From: MPNP01 sp965221445
Lineage (GTDB): Bacteria > Pseudomonadota > Alphaproteobacteria > Rhodobacterales > Rhodobacteraceae
Direction: 5' to 3'
Length of the DNA stretch: 64,000 nt
Assembly (NCBI GenBank): GCA_965221445.1
Contig: CBDCSF010000003.1
Span: forward strand, 1 to 64,000
In this document: positions 26,401 to 36,862 of the stretch, piece by piece
How the letters are laid out: the number at the start of each line of letters is the position of its first letter
Numbering within the stretch: the stretch's first letter is position 1
The notes under the pieces: model-generated
Database searches by the model: none
Seen by the model: the letters and a program-made list of their open reading frames with translations, nothing else
Told to the model about the DNA's origin: nothing
Made by a program: the position numbers and the translations under genes

Positions 26401-28272
26401 TGAAAACCGGTTTTCTTACATCTCTATTGCGGAAATCAATTCCCTTTTTAGGACTATTATTCACCTGCCCCGCACTTAGACTTCACAACAAAACCATATT
26501 TGTGTCGTCTAACTGTAAAATGGTAAATATATTCAGATCATGATTGTACTATTGCCTTGACATTTATCAGTTTGATAAGAAGATGAGCCCACTCGAAAAT
26601 GGAGAAGAAAAACAAGTGGGAAGCAACCGCAAAGCTCGTGATATTTTATTTGCAAGTGTAACCGCGCTTTGGTGATTTACACTGACTAAGATGAGAAAAC
26701 GCAAAAGTTTTTCAGTATTTTCAAATGGTACTGCAACATATCAAGCATCCTTTATTTTTGAAGCGACATCGCTTGTGGTTTAGTTTCGCGCATGGTGTGA
26801 ATAAGCCTGGCACTCTTAGCGTGCAAGCGCATTACTCACTACTCAGCGAGAAGTGGAAACTATCAAATCATCAGCAACAAAAGCACAGCTGGAAAACAAA
26901 CGTTTCTGGCTCAGGTTGCGTGAATGGTAGACAAGTGACCCGGCAAAAAACCGTCTGTGTACAGTCTACATCGGATCTGCTGCCAATTCCGCAAATGATT
27001 TTTACTGTACACACGAAGTAAATGTTTTGACTCGTAATAATCCACACTGTCAATTCGTTCTGTGATGTACGGTCCTGGACTCATCATCAAAGTGGATGTG
27101 TCAGTTATCTATGTGAATCATTTCTCTGATGAGTATTTCCTGTGCCAACCAAAATAATCTGGAAAATTTGCACATTTCGTGACAAATCCAGACTCTCGCG
27201 TGCGGTGACCTTCACCAGGTAATAAAAACGTGTCTTTGTGACTGCAAATCAATTAATGGATCAAAAGCGTGACCTTACATATATCCTCGAGATGTATGTC
27301 TTTCATTGCATGGCTGGTGGTACGGATGTATTCACAGAAAATTTCAAGAGGATTGAAGAGCAAAAAATACCCTCACCACAAAATTTCATCTTTGTTCAGT
27401 CCAAAAACCAAATCTTATAATTACCGCCTGCAAACGAAGTTTGCGAAGGTTATGTTTTTACACTTGTCTGTCAGTCATTGTTTACAGGGGGGGTGTCTGC
27501 CTCAGTGCATGCTAAGATACATCCCCCCAGAGCAGACCCCCCAGGAGCAGACACCCCCCCCTGTGAGCAAACACCCCTTCCCCCTGGAGCAGACAGCCCC
27601 CAGAGCAGACACCTTCTGCCCTGCGCAGTGCATGCTCAGAGATACGGGCAACAAGTGGGCGGTACGCATCCTACTGGAATGCATACTTGTTGCATTTGAC
27701 TTTACAGTCCGACTGAACGTTCAAAAACACCGGCCGTCGAAACTACATGTAACATTTCATGATGAGAATATTCCCTTCCTGATTTTTGACTAAAATGTTT
27801 GCTGAACTCACTACAACACAAAAGGAGCAACAAGTTTTAAGAGCTACGACTTGCTCTTTCTGGCATTAACATGATTTTCTAATTGCAAATAGTTGAAACA
27901 AAGCCTTCGCATTAAATCACAACACTTAACTGTAGGCACTTAATTTGCTACATAATTGCACAGCTTAATGAACAGCAAAATTACACGTCAACCCTGAGCA
28001 TTTGTTTTCACATTCTAAACACTATACTGAACAAACTTTTCTTCGTTGAAAATAAATACCCAAAACACCTATTGCATTTTGATATCAAATCCGTGAATCG
28101 TGATCCTGCTTTCAGGTGTACATTGGATCTGCCTACTCAAACTTGATGTAATACACACACACACACATTGAATAAAATATTTTACCGAGATGAAAAGAAA
28201 TACTTACTTGTTTGAGGTGAGTCGAACCGGTGGGGCCGGAGGTTTGTCAAACTCCTCGAAGTCAGAAGACAT
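5417..28272 (-). CDS. PAK: p21-activated kinase (group I PAK, PAK1/2/3-like), complete 13-exon CDS
   Basis: Serine/threonine kinase effector of Rac/Cdc42 controlling the cytoskeleton. Coding exons (minus strand) are 28272-28208, 22486-22395, 22148-22039, 11635-11464, 10379-10315, 9953-9861, 9517-9345, 8973-8787, 8134-8042, 7426-7327, 6914-6818, 6598-6499 and 5638-5417; all have GT..AG ends and matching phases, giving 1569 nt (522 aa plus stop). Visible are: the Nck-binding motif DKPPAPPVR (about residues 9-17); a CRIB motif ISPPSNFEHTVHVGF continuing into TGEFTGMPE (about 67-93); a PIX-binding stretch PPPPVAARPEKTKS (about 185-198); the kinase Gly-loop IGQGASGTVY, VAIKQM lysine, HRDIKSDN catalytic loop, DFG, and activation loop KRSTMVGTPYWMAPE with the regulatory Thr. 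Length fits vertebrate PAK1-3 (524-545 aa). A 5' UTR acceptor lies at 28293/28292, so the promoter is further upstream. Intron 3 (about 10.4 kb) contains a possible alternative first exon. Confidence 0.95.
8521..8667 (+). repeat. G/C-rich inverted-terminus repeat, copy in PAK intron (short core)
   Basis: Begins ACAAGAATGCATTCCAGTAG and ends TTTGCGGTCGGTAAT, the two conserved ends of the family. The core is short (about 60 bp) and lacks the long G runs of other copies. Confidence 0.65.
9136..9277 (+). repeat. Three-copy dispersed repeat, copy 1
   Basis: Shares with 11251-11435 and 15536-15687 the ordered blocks GGTTTAAAG, TTTTGGGAATT, GTGAGATGAG-like, GAGATGGGATT and GAGCCACCAAG followed by TTCTTCACTYCTTGA. 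All three copies sit in PAK introns in the same orientation. Confidence 0.6.
11251..11435 (+). repeat. Three-copy dispersed repeat, copy 2
   Basis: Contains TTATTGGTTTAAAGTCA, TACGCGAGATGAGATT and AGCCACCAAATTGAAATTC in the same order as the other copies. It ends only about 30 bp from the donor of PAK exon 4 (11464). Confidence 0.6.
13321..13435. repeat. Foldback (MITE-like) element
   Basis: Ends TTAAGGTTCCGTTCGCACTG and CAGCGTGAAGCGGTCCTAAGG-like are near-complements. An inner pair GATCGCT / AGAGATC extends the arms. About 115 bp. Confidence 0.55.
14276..14592 (+). repeat. G/C-rich inverted-terminus repeat with G-run minisatellite core
   Basis: Conserved start ACAAGAATGCATTCCAGTAG and conserved end AACTTCGTTGCGGCCGGCGATA. 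The core is a run of 15-20-bp units of the form GTGTCTGCTCC + 6-9 G, closed by the fixed segment CCCCCTGGACAGAATCACAG. Long spurious ORFs on both strands arise from this repeat and are not genes. Confidence 0.75.
15536..15687 (+). repeat. Three-copy dispersed repeat, copy 3
   Basis: Contains TTAGTTTAAAGTCAGTTATTT, TTTTGGGAATTTT, GGTGGGATT and GAGCCACATAAGTGAAATTC in the shared order. Confidence 0.6.
15769..15897 (-). CDS. Possible alternative first coding exon of the PAK gene
   Basis: An ATG at 15897-15895 opens exactly 43 codons (start MWISKKWDLEVWIKLF, then GGGCCPCTRHWEEF, end KVTIAKILK) and reaches the donor AAAG|GTAAAT in phase 0. The next downstream PAK exon (11635) starts in phase 0 at GMPESW, so splicing to it would be in frame and would give a PAK without the CRIB core and PxxP. 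There is no polypyrimidine-AG just before the ATG, as expected of a first exon. No family is recognised; it could also be a chance ORF in a long intron. Confidence 0.3.
16000..21250. other. Large part of PAK intron 3, no gene seen
   Basis: No exon with good splice signals. Short ORFs around 17.8-18.2 and 18.9-19.1 kb lack a recognisable product. Poly-C and poly-G runs occur near 16828 and 16868. Confidence 0.4.
21264..21575. repeat. Foldback element interrupted by a G/C-rich repeat
   Basis: The outer arms are GGTTCGTTCAAACTGAAG + AAAGCGAAAT on the left and CGTTCGCTTTCAATCAG + TGTGAACGAAC on the right. A G/C-rich repeat copy (21343-21510) lies inside, so this is a repeat-in-repeat insertion. 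Confidence 0.55.
21343..21510 (-). repeat. G/C-rich inverted-terminus repeat, minus orientation
   Basis: Starts TTACTACCGCCCGCAAACGA and ends CCGGAATGCATTCTTGTTTA. The core is a single C-rich run (CCCCGCCCCCCCCCC). Confidence 0.7.
24309..24544 (+). repeat. G/C-rich inverted-terminus repeat copy
   Basis: ACAAGAAAGCATTCCAGTAG start and TTTGCGGGCGGTAA end. The core has repeated GATGCAGACCCCCTCC units plus a 15-C run. The reading frames it opens on both strands are repeat artefacts. Confidence 0.7.
25494..25688 (+). repeat. G/C-rich inverted-terminus repeat copy
   Basis: ACAAGTATGCACTCCAGTAG start and ATTGTTGTGGACGGTAA end, with a core of GGTGTCTGCC + G-run units closing in CAGACACCCCCCATG. Confidence 0.7.
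27419..27693 (-). repeat. G/C-rich inverted-terminus repeat copy, minus orientation
   Basis: AATTACCGCCTGCAAACGAA start and CTACTGGAATGCATACTTGT end. The core repeats GAGCAGACACCCCCC-like units five to six times. Confidence 0.7.
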
Positions 28273-29040
28273 GATCGAGATAGTTGTCACTTCTGCAATG
28301 AACGAAATTTTAGTAATAGATGTTTACCTCTGTATTCGTAGTCATTTCCTGTTTATTTGTTGTTTAATCAATGGTGAATCACCAAACACCTATTGTTATG
28401 TACTTGCTGATTATAATGACATAAGCAAGCAACAAAACAAGGCATTGCTCTTTCTGATGATACGTGTAAACGTTCCGAGAAAGTAACACAACAATAGAAA
28501 ATACTTTGCTAACTTGTAATGCAGGATCTCATTTCTGCTAAAACTGAACTACACGCCCATGAAACACCCTCGTTAAATCTAAGTTGAAACTTTTCTGAGC
28601 AACAATTTAACATTCCACTCATGTGGAACAGTAGAACGGTCCATCGGTCGAGTAGTAATCCAACATGTCTGTTCTGTGGAGCAGCCAGATCAGATCTATT
28701 CTGTCAGCAGTACTCAACCCGACAACAGCAATATACTTCATGAATCACTCGAGATTGCAATGAATTCGCTGGTGACCAAAGTTGAGGACTTTCCGGCTTC
28801 CAAGGAGGATACAATTCGGCAGAAAGAAGCCTTTTCATTGAATGACTCATACGATCATTTGCATGCAAAAGTCACAGGTTGCAATTTGGACACAAGGGAG
28901 TGTAGTCTACATTTAACCCTCAAGCTCTGTGTTTTTCCACAAATTATTAGCTCAGGCTAGTGCTACATTATTTAATTACATACCTTGTGGTAGTTTCTCT
29001 TTTGAGGATTCGTAAAATAAGACGTATGCAGTGAATTTCT

Positions 29041-29320
29041 AACTCACTTCAAATCCATACTCATCTGCCGAAGTAAAATGGCCGGCGCTTTGATGCGCAT
29101 GCGTTCGGGAAAGCCCGGGGATTCCCTTGAAATGTAAATATAAACAACAACACGTGTTCATGGTAGCGGATGAAGGAGGGTTGGGGGCAAGTGACCATCC
29201 CAACCGTTCTCCTGTATAAAGAGGTCCAGGAAAAGATGGCCACTGAAGGCGGCCGCATAAATGCATAATTTCACGATTCTTGCCAGTTTTCTGCCGTGTT
29301 TCTGGATTCGCTACTCCCAG
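29041..29320 (-). promoter_or_regulatory. Candidate PAK promoter / non-coding first exon
   Basis: A GC-rich island in AT-rich surroundings, between the PAK start (28272) and the convergent-side CDF gene. It holds an NRF-1-like palindrome TGCGCATGCG (29094-29103) and two ATGGC YY1-like sites (AAAATGGCCGGCG near 29076; AAGATGGCCACTG near 29234). A donor-like GAA|GTGAGT on the minus strand near 29050 could splice to the 28292 acceptor. Placement is inferred from composition and motifs only. Confidence 0.4.
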
Positions 29321-29524
29321 CAGCACTTGCCCAAGGAGTTAAAAAAATTAGCCCCCCTCCCCACACATACACATATACAGATGCGATCAGAAAATTAATG
29401 TAACCGTTGTAAAATTAATAATCTGTTTATTCAATGATATCGTATATCGTATTTCTCAAGAACATGTATTTTGAGTTGGCAGAAATGCAAAATTCAAATG
29501 ATGTCTAAACTGTGGACCCAAGTA

Positions 29525-29806
29525 GTGGCAGATCCAGGATTTCCTGCAGGAGGCGCCGACCCTCTAGGAAGCGCTAGTCCTATATTTTGTCAATTTTTTC
29601 TGAAAATCCCATAAAATTAAATTTGGTCAGTTGGGGCGCGCGCCAGCGTCAGTGGCGGATCTACATAATAAAATTTTGGACGCGCCCCGCTCCAATTTTC
29701 TTCACTTGTATGCAGTTTTCAGGAAAATTGGTTGAATCATAGGTTGGCGCCCCCATCCCCCCGTGGGATTGATGCCCCCTCTGGAAAATCCTGGATCCGC
29801 CCCTGG
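29525..29806. repeat. Foldback interspersed repeat
   Basis: Left end GTGGCAGATCCAGGATTTCC and right end GGAAAATCCTGGATCCGCCC are near-complements. A second internal GTGGCGGATCTAC start lies at about 29652, suggesting two overlapping copies. No coding capacity. Confidence 0.6.
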
Positions 29807-30092
29807 GAGCGCACCCCCTAGAGTCTTCACTGTTTATCATTGCCTTATTATTATAACAATATAAACATTCCACTGAAAAATACTTCATATAGATGAAACC
29901 AAAGATTACCTTAGGATCTCAAGTTTCGTGCTTACTGCTGTAAACCCGATATAATAAGCACTTCCTGAGAATTAAATAAATTTTACTTATGCCACACTAA
30001 CACTAACAACTCTTCACCGATAGACAGAAATACATATACGTGTTTAATGTTGATATAAATAGTTTTGCACAAAAAATAAGCGTCCACTCAAT

Positions 30093-30280
30093 GGGCCTAT
30101 TTACATGTACCGTCTCCGTCACCGTCTCAGTCAAGGTTTATCATTGTGTCAATGGAAATGGACTGTTTGCCGGACAGAATGGGGACAGAACCCATTCTGA
30201 CCATCTCCATACACACAATGTAAATTTGACGGAGACGGTGACGGACACGGAGATGGAGACGGTACGTGTAAACAGGCCTA
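30093..30280. repeat. Foldback (MITE-like) element
   Basis: Arms GGGCCTATTTACATGTACCG and GGTACGTGTAAACAGGCC are complementary. They continue into GTCTCCGTCACCGTC on the left and GACGGTGACGGAC on the right. About 190 bp. Confidence 0.65.
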
Positions 30281-30305
30281 AAAGCTTTGTATCAGTCTTT
30301 TTAAT

Positions 30306-30420
30306 TAGCCCTCGAATAGAAAATTCGAGAGATTAGATGGACCTTTTGATGGAATATTGATCGTTTCTGTACACAATAATGTCCCATCATAATATGACGT
30401 TGTGGCGTCATTTCATTCCA
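30306..30420 (+). repeat. Dispersed repeat, copy 2 of 2
   Basis: Reverse-complement match to 858-985. It lies just downstream of the CDF gene's stop codon (30457-30455). Confidence 0.55.
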
Positions 30421-30454
30421 GAGTTTGGAACCGTTGCCATGTAGTGTTGCTATA

Positions 30455-31268
30455 TTACAACAGTTTGTGCTCTAACGTCGGGGCGTGCTCCGCCTCATAG
30501 TCGATGTGCACGAAAGCGCGCTCTACTTCCTCTAGTATCTCCAGCCTCTGCTGCAGTGACTCCTGCAAATATGAGCGTTAAACAGACAATTATCAAAAAA
30601 AAAAAACAACACAAACTCAGAATCCCTAACACTAATGTGTCCAATATGTGACTTCTTACTTTAATTATGAACTACTGGAAATATTACCCTTTAACGGAAT
30701 GTCTACTTCATGCATGATACTGTTTTTCTCCTGTGTACCTGTGCACCACCACATAGATAAACCCTTGACGTGCAGCCTCACATACCTGTACACCCCCACA
30801 TACACACACCCTTCCCGTGCACCCTCACATACACACACCCTTGATGTGCACCCTCACATACACACACTCTTGACATGCACCCTCACATACCTGTACACCC
30901 CCACATACATACACCCTTCCCGTGCACCCTCACATACACACACCCTTGATGTGCACCCTCACATACACACAGTCTTGACATGCACCCTCACATACCTGTA
31001 CATCCTCACATACATACAATCTTGATGTGCACCCTCACATACACACACCCTTGTCGTGCATCTTCACGTACCTGAATATCATGTGCCTCCTTGACGTACA
31101 TTTTCTCAGGGAGGACGATGTGCACCTCGACGAGGAACTGGTTGCCGAAGTGGAAGGCGGAGACGGTGTCGATCTGTTTGATGTGGTGGTCGTGATTTAT
31201 TGCGATCCAAGTCAGCTTCTTGAGGAACTCGGGACCCGCGGCGCGACCGGTCAGAACCATAACCTGCT
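30455..31268 (-). CDS. Cation-efflux (CDF) transporter, last two coding exons (partial)
   Basis: Exon 31268-31072 (acceptor TTCCACAG, donor CAG|GTACGT) encodes QVMVLTGRAAGPEFLKKL, then IKQIDTVSAFHFG, and ends LPEKMYVKEAHDIQ. Exon 30562-30455 (acceptor TTTGCAG) encodes ESLQQRLEILEEVERAFV, HIDYEAEH and a stop. This is the cytoplasmic C-terminal domain typical of plant-MTP-like and fungal/animal CDF metal (Mn/Zn) exporters: LTWxxxNHD, IDTVxAxHFG, LPE.M...EAHDI, and VERAFVHIDYE are family hallmarks. The membrane-spanning exons are not found in the window. The gene lies tail-first toward the Helitron-like block, so its remaining exons are either beyond 64 kb or lost; which one cannot be decided here. 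Confidence 0.85.
30760..31065. repeat. Minisatellite of CACATACACACACCCTT-type units
   Basis: About ten imperfect 28-30-bp units of the form CCCTCACATACACACACC + CTTGATGTGCAC fill the intron up to a few bases from the CDF exon donor at 31072. A roughly 118-bp higher-order repetition is visible (30800-30920 against 30918-31038). Confidence 0.75.
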
Positions 31269-31269
31269 C

Positions 31270-33713
31270 TGTGGAAGCAATAAATATTAACGAGTCATTC
31301 GCAATGACCAACACAGATGCCGGCACCTACACCGACATGGTTACAATAGACTTAAATTGCACTGTTGAAAGAGCTAGTAATCGAGTTTTCCCTAAAATAG
31401 TGCTCACTTCTTGTGTTTACATCTGAGTTATCTTGTCAAGTGTTAATTGAGGGATCTTTAACTCTACTTTTGTTTGTGAATCAATTGACTTTTGGACTTA
31501 GAAGATTTAGTTGAAATCAACAGAGCATGACTGCATAAGGATCATCAAAGTCTCTGTCTTTCAACCAATGGGAATTAGCACAGTTGGCAAGGCATGAAAC
31601 TGTTAACACAAGAAGTCAGCACTACAGTCCTAAAGTTGGGAGTTCAGTGCCTGTAAGAAGAAAACTTTTTGCTGAATTTAATTTGCTCTAATACAATTCC
31701 TGCATCAAAGCCAGAATGATCTATTTTAGGGAAACCTCGTATAATAATACTGAACCAAAAGCAATCGACCCAAAACATATCAGAAGTTTAACGGGTTTAT
31801 TTAGAGCCCAATAGTCCATCAGTTCATATTATATAACAAATTATTGAACGTATATTTATTTATATTGTTAACAAGAATGCTTATCAGCATTGTGTCGCGC
31901 GACATGTAATGTTGATATATTGGTGTTTATAAATATTTTTTTTTACAACCCTAACCCTAATTCGTTTGTTAAAATAGGCCCCAAAATCATGACACCAATA
32001 TAAGATATTAGGCCTATTTGAAAAACTAGGACACATATATCCATTGAAATAAAGTGATTTCAGCATGTCATCTGACAGATGGTTTCCACAGTCTTCTCCT
32101 AAATCTATAACTTCTGTCATGGCACAATTACAACAGAACTGGAGCTCCTGATTTAAAAAATTCTAGTATGGTAGTATTTCATAGCCATCTAAATGTTAGT
32201 ATGCACAAAATCATCCCATATTCATATCTTCACAATATTTGCTAAATCTGTTGTTAGTCACTTTTATTATATATGGAACACTGCAGATTCACAAATGACA
32301 AAAATAGTATATGAATAAGCAATGTTGCATACATAATTTAATTAAATCTAGTTGATTCTGTTTCTCAAAATTCCAATAAAAGTGTTCTACATGTTTCACA
32401 TACAATACATTGAAAGGCTCTGACATAAGTAGATATTTTTTCACATTATTCACTAGTAATTAGAAATTAGGCAGTCATGATGTGATGTTTCAATGGTTGC
32501 AAAATAACATGTTGTGATTGAACATGCATATTTTTGAAATGAGAACTCGTGGTTTTATCCTATTATTAGATACTACAAGTCCTCATCTCAAGAAACTGCA
32601 ATGCACTAAATTGTATGAAGTCACAAAATTGAAATACTATCCAACTGCAAAGATGTGATTCTTACGTCATTTCATAGTTGTAATGGGACATCTAATTTCT
32701 CAAGATGTGAGCCAGTGTTACTGTCATATTATTACATATCACAAGTCCTCATCTTAAGAAATTCTAATGCCTTGAATTGCATGATATGACGGAATTGACA
32801 TTACATCCAACTGTCCACTTCTGAAATCCGTGCACTTCTAGTCATCATTGGTATTTGACATAGTAGTTTGTCAAACCAGGACAAAGCATATGATTCCATC
32901 ATAACACAACATTCACCTTGGGTTCAACTAAATACAGTGTCATGTATTGAATAACTTTATTCATTCGCATTTGAGTTTTCATCTGCTATGATGTGATCAT
33001 GTTGACTGCAATGTACTGGCTGATTTGAGTATATCTCCATGCATGGTAGTTGTTTACAAAGTACATTGTTAAATGAGGAGATGGCAGTTTGAGACAATTA
33101 AAAGATATCATCAGCCCTCATTTGATAATGTACAGTATAAACATGTTATTGCTAATGTTAAACCTGTAGTTAATTCACTAGATTTTTGGATCGTACTTCA
33201 AGGCGAATTGTTTACACATTATAGCTGACCAAACAATTTTTATGGTTCATATACTCTTGAATGCACATATGAATTCACGTTATTTATTGGTTATCTTGTT
33301 GTTCATCAAAAATAATACAGTTTACAAAGAAATAAAAAGAAACATAACTGTATGAAGAAATTTATTTTTATGTTGCTAAACACACAATTTACAAAAAGTA
33401 ACATGAACATAATTCTATTTATTATCATTTATATACTCTGTCAGATGTCTTTTACGAACTCTAAACAGACAAACTGGAAATCAGTAACATATACCAATAT
33501 CTATTAATAAAATAGTTCTACAACAGTTGTACAGTTCAATGGAAGAATTATAATATATACCTTAATTTCATCTGTATTATTTCAGTTGAAGATACTTGGA
33601 TGTTCATAAAAATATCCATGCAGACAAATAATCTAGGTAATTTTATTATTACATAGTAGATAACACAAGTACACAAATTGTATATACTCGGTATAATGTA
33701 ATTGTCACAAACA
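31270..33713. other. AT-rich interval between CDF exon and Helitron-like ORF
   Basis: No convincing gene. The left terminus of the Helitron-like element should lie here. A perfect 12-nt palindrome TGTCGCGCGACA (about 31893-31904) followed on the minus strand by a second small hairpin (ATGCT..AGCAT) is a candidate terminal hairpin, unproven. CCCTAACCCTAA at about 31949 is telomere-like but isolated. Confidence 0.35.
32565..32870 (+). repeat. Two diverged direct repeats of about 165 bp
   Basis: ACAAGTCCTCATCTCAAGAA near 32575 recurs as ACAAGTCCTCATCTTAAGAA near 32743. Both are followed by the sequence AATGCxxTxAATTGxATGA and then CATCCAACTG/TATCCAACTG. Confidence 0.5.
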
Positions 33714-35300
33714 TTAATTCCTGACATAGACTGTTAATATATGATGTGAAGACCATGTACTAGTTATAACTTGAGTCTCGATATCACCAACATTTGAGAA
33801 TACAAGATCAATGGTTGTTCCAGCTGTAGTGGTAGATTTTTTGATATATTGTGTTAAATTATATCTTACCTTCATTTCTATTAGAAAAGAATGGTTAACT
33901 TCCTGTTCAACATTTATATTGAAATCTCCCGGGATAATCTTTGGTGAATCATAATCATACATTTCAATATGGCAAAATAACTCTTTTTTGAACATGGACA
34001 CTGAACTTCTTGGAGGCCTGTAGATACCTAAGACAAATAGAAATTGATCTTTATATGGTACTTTACACTCACAAATTTCCAAATATTGTGTTTGTTTCAT
34101 GATAACATGACACATGTCATCTCTGACATGTACAATTATTCCTCTATGTGATTTTACAGCAGTACTATCCATTCTCCACAGTTTGAAATTTGGTATTTGG
34201 TAATTCTGAACACAGTTTTTACTTGACAACCAAGTTTCAGCTAGAATGCTAATATCACAGCCTAATACATGTTGGTTATTCATAATAACTCCTTGTTTCC
34301 TAGATATACTACAGACATTGTGATACATAATTTTTATAGAGTCTTCTACTTGATATGAAGGCATATAACAGAGTTCCAGTTCTTTTCTGTCTTCTGACAA
34401 ATAACATCTAACTTGTTCTGACTGACAAATGTATTCCTCATTTATATTAACAATAAAGAGACCATCTAATGAAGTACACCTACTCCATGCAACGTAATGT
34501 ACATGTTCCCAAAACTGTCTGGGTGGGTTTTTCAAAGTAAACATATCTACTACAATTTGGCCAAATGTTGAACTCTGAGCCTTATGAATTGTACGTGCTG
34601 CTCCTAACTGTAAAGGAAATTGTCTACATGTCACTCTTTCATCATGTTTTACTATAAAAGATCGTCTGACTGAGCTCAATGGAGTCCATGTTTTAGGTAT
34701 CTTTGATGAATACTGATGATTTGAAACTCTACGAAGCTTTTGACCAATTTTAATATCTGTGAATTCAATCCAAACATATTTTGGAAAGTTTACATTTGAT
34801 GGGTCATCTTCTATTCCTCTTACATAGCATTCAGCACCATTTACCAGTCCATCATCAACTGCAACATTTGCAGTAAGGTCATACAATAGTGCTATCTTTA
34901 TAGTCAACTGATGTGGCAGATTACCTGTACTATTAACATCCTTCTTACGAGCAGCAATTAATATCTGTTCTTGCATGGAGTGTGTTATATCAGTAGGAGG
35001 AGAATCTATAGATATAACAGTTATACTTTCTCCTGGTGATTGCTCTAGAACAGTATTATTATAAGCAATTAAGCTGTCCTTTGTGGGAAAAAAATGTGGA
35101 ATGTCAGACATTTTGAATGATTCTATATAAGTTATCTGATGCTTTTTTAAAATGGACATATCCTCTTTTGTTTGACATCAAACTCGTACGCAATTTAACA
35201 ATTCAGCATATGGTTGATCATTCTTTTGACGCATAACTTCAGTTAGTTCAAACATTGTAAAGTATGTTTTCCATAAGTTTGTAGCCAATGAACCATAGTC

Positions 35301-35738
35301 TATTGTAAGGTTATACGCGTAAATATGCATACAACCATATACACATAAAGCCCGCCTTATAATAAATAAAGATAGACCCATACAAACCATAAGATGGACA
35401 TACAATGCCGTACCCGCAAGCATAACACCGCACGGCTAGCGAAACCCTAAGTACCACCTTACGAGATAAGGCCGCAACATATAATAGGTTACGTAAAGCT
35501 AAGCCAATGCCAAGAGGGAGCAGGACCCTTTAAATAGACCAGGGCATGTAATAGCGGGGTCTCCGGGAATGCACTTAGCCTCGCGCACCTTTAAGCTTTG
35601 ACGGGAGCCGCCTAACTAAAAACCAAGGAGTTTACTTTACTTAACCGCGTACACGGCTGTTTCACGATGCCCCACTAGCGAGTATGAGAACTTTACCATA
35701 GTAAGCCCAAGCCGCACCGAAGGGCATACTATTACACT
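35301..35738. mobile_element. 438-bp non-autonomous insertion in the helicase region
   Basis: Higher in GC than its surroundings and breaks the helicase ORF between GDLYQLAPV and YGSLATNLW. It is flanked by the 6-bp direct repeat ATAGTC (35295-35300 and 35739-35744). Left end TATTGTAAGGTTATACGC and right end (reverse complement) AGTGTAATAGTATGCC are imperfect inverted repeats. No coding potential is recognised; the superfamily is unknown. Confidence 0.55.
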
Positions 35739-36857
35739 ATAGTCATATCCATAAATATATATTGCTGCATTACTGGTGCTAATTGGTAAAGATCTCCAAC
35801 ACAAATGATGTTAACACCTCCAAATGGTAAATGATTCCCTTTAATTTCTTGTAGATGCAAGTGAATAAGTCTCAGCATAGTATTTTCCCACCATAGAGAA
35901 CTCATCTATTAAAATCCATCTTATTCCATAAAATTTATTATGTGCAGTATTTAAATGGTCCCATGATAGTGGTTTGTGTTCTAACTTCTGGTTAGCAGGT
36001 ATGAAAAATGCTTTATGTATAGTTGTACCATGAATATTTGAAGCAGCTTTACCAGTAGGTGCAACAAGTAAAATGTGTTGAATTGAGTGATCTTGTCCTG
36101 ATTTTTTAAGTAAACGATACAGCCCTCGATGGATAGCATGAATAACAGTTGATTTACCAGTTCCAGCTCCACCATGTAATGCACACAGAACTTGGTTGAT
36201 ATTTTGCTGACTTTGTTGCATGATATGCATGTGAAATTCCTGCTGTTTTCTATTCAATTTGCATAGTAAATCATAATATTCTTTATCAGTCATAATATCA
36301 GGTATGAATTCAATATTGTCATCATCTATATGGACAGGAACAATTCCAAGCAGTGGACCAATATCTACTAAGTGCTGTCCAGATGCATTATCTAGTTCAT
36401 GAAAAGCAAGTTCATGTGCAGCTGTTTTATCAACATTAGCATCATCATGATTGTCATGCTGAGCTGATGGAGCAACACATAATTCATCACAAGTGTCCTT
36501 TTCAAATTCCTCTAGTGCTGATTCTAAGATAGATGACATTGGCTCATAAATAGCTAGTTTCTGTATTATTTCTGGACATTTTGTATTGAATGCATCTTCA
36601 CATGTATGGAAATTTCTAAGAATATCGCTTTCTTTCTTCCAAGGAATATACAACATAAGTCTTTCTCTGTAATATTCTTCTACATTATTTTTAATCCGAT
36701 GATTTCGAAAAAGGATAATTTTGTTTTTTGTTCGTAATTTTAATGTTATACCATTTCTCAGTTCTATAGGAAAGCTATCTTCTCCATTATGGTATGTCAA
36801 GTTCTCTACATGATCTTCTAATTGTTCAAGATCCATTATTGTTTCATCTTCTTTTAT

Positions 36858-36862
36858 ATCAG
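36858..36862 (+). repeat. Target-site duplication ATCAG, left copy
   Basis: ATCAG directly precedes the 5' LTR. The same 5 bp recur at 58958-58962, after the 3' LTR and three extra A bases. Joining the flanks at one copy gives the Helitron reading ...CLADIKEDETIMDLEQ. Confidence 0.7.

Larger units (their letters stand above)
33714..36862 (-). pseudogene. Helitron/Helentron-like Rep-Hel, C-terminal half: PIF1-like helicase + endonuclease
   Basis: Continues the frame broken by the LTR element. 36862-35841 carries Walker A GGAGTGKSTVIHAIHRG and Walker B ILIDEFSMVG. A one-base frameshift near 35885 then leads to MLRLIHLHLQEIKG and GVNIICVGDLYQLAPV (helicase motif III) up to a 438-bp insertion (35301-35738). 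The frame resumes with YGSLATNLWKTYFTMFELTE, has an in-frame TGA at about 35178, then AARTIHKAQSSTFG and HYVAWSRCTSLDGLF (helicase motifs V/VI). The final 225 residues (ending 33714) are an endonuclease/exonuclease/phosphatase domain: ILAETWLS, GIYRPPRSS, GDFNI and SSHHILTVYV. Rep-Hel-EN fusion is the layout of animal Helitron2/Helentron elements. At least two disabling mutations plus two insertions mean this copy is dead. Confidence 0.85.

Noticed and set aside
31949..31960. Telomere-like CCCTAACCCTAA
   Set aside because: Only two units; too short to indicate an interstitial telomere.
31884..32120. Minus-strand ORF of 78 codons with MTEVIDLGEDCGNHLSDDML
   Set aside because: Looks somewhat protein-like and could be a remnant of the Helitron-like element or a host exon, but no family or splice sites could be assigned.
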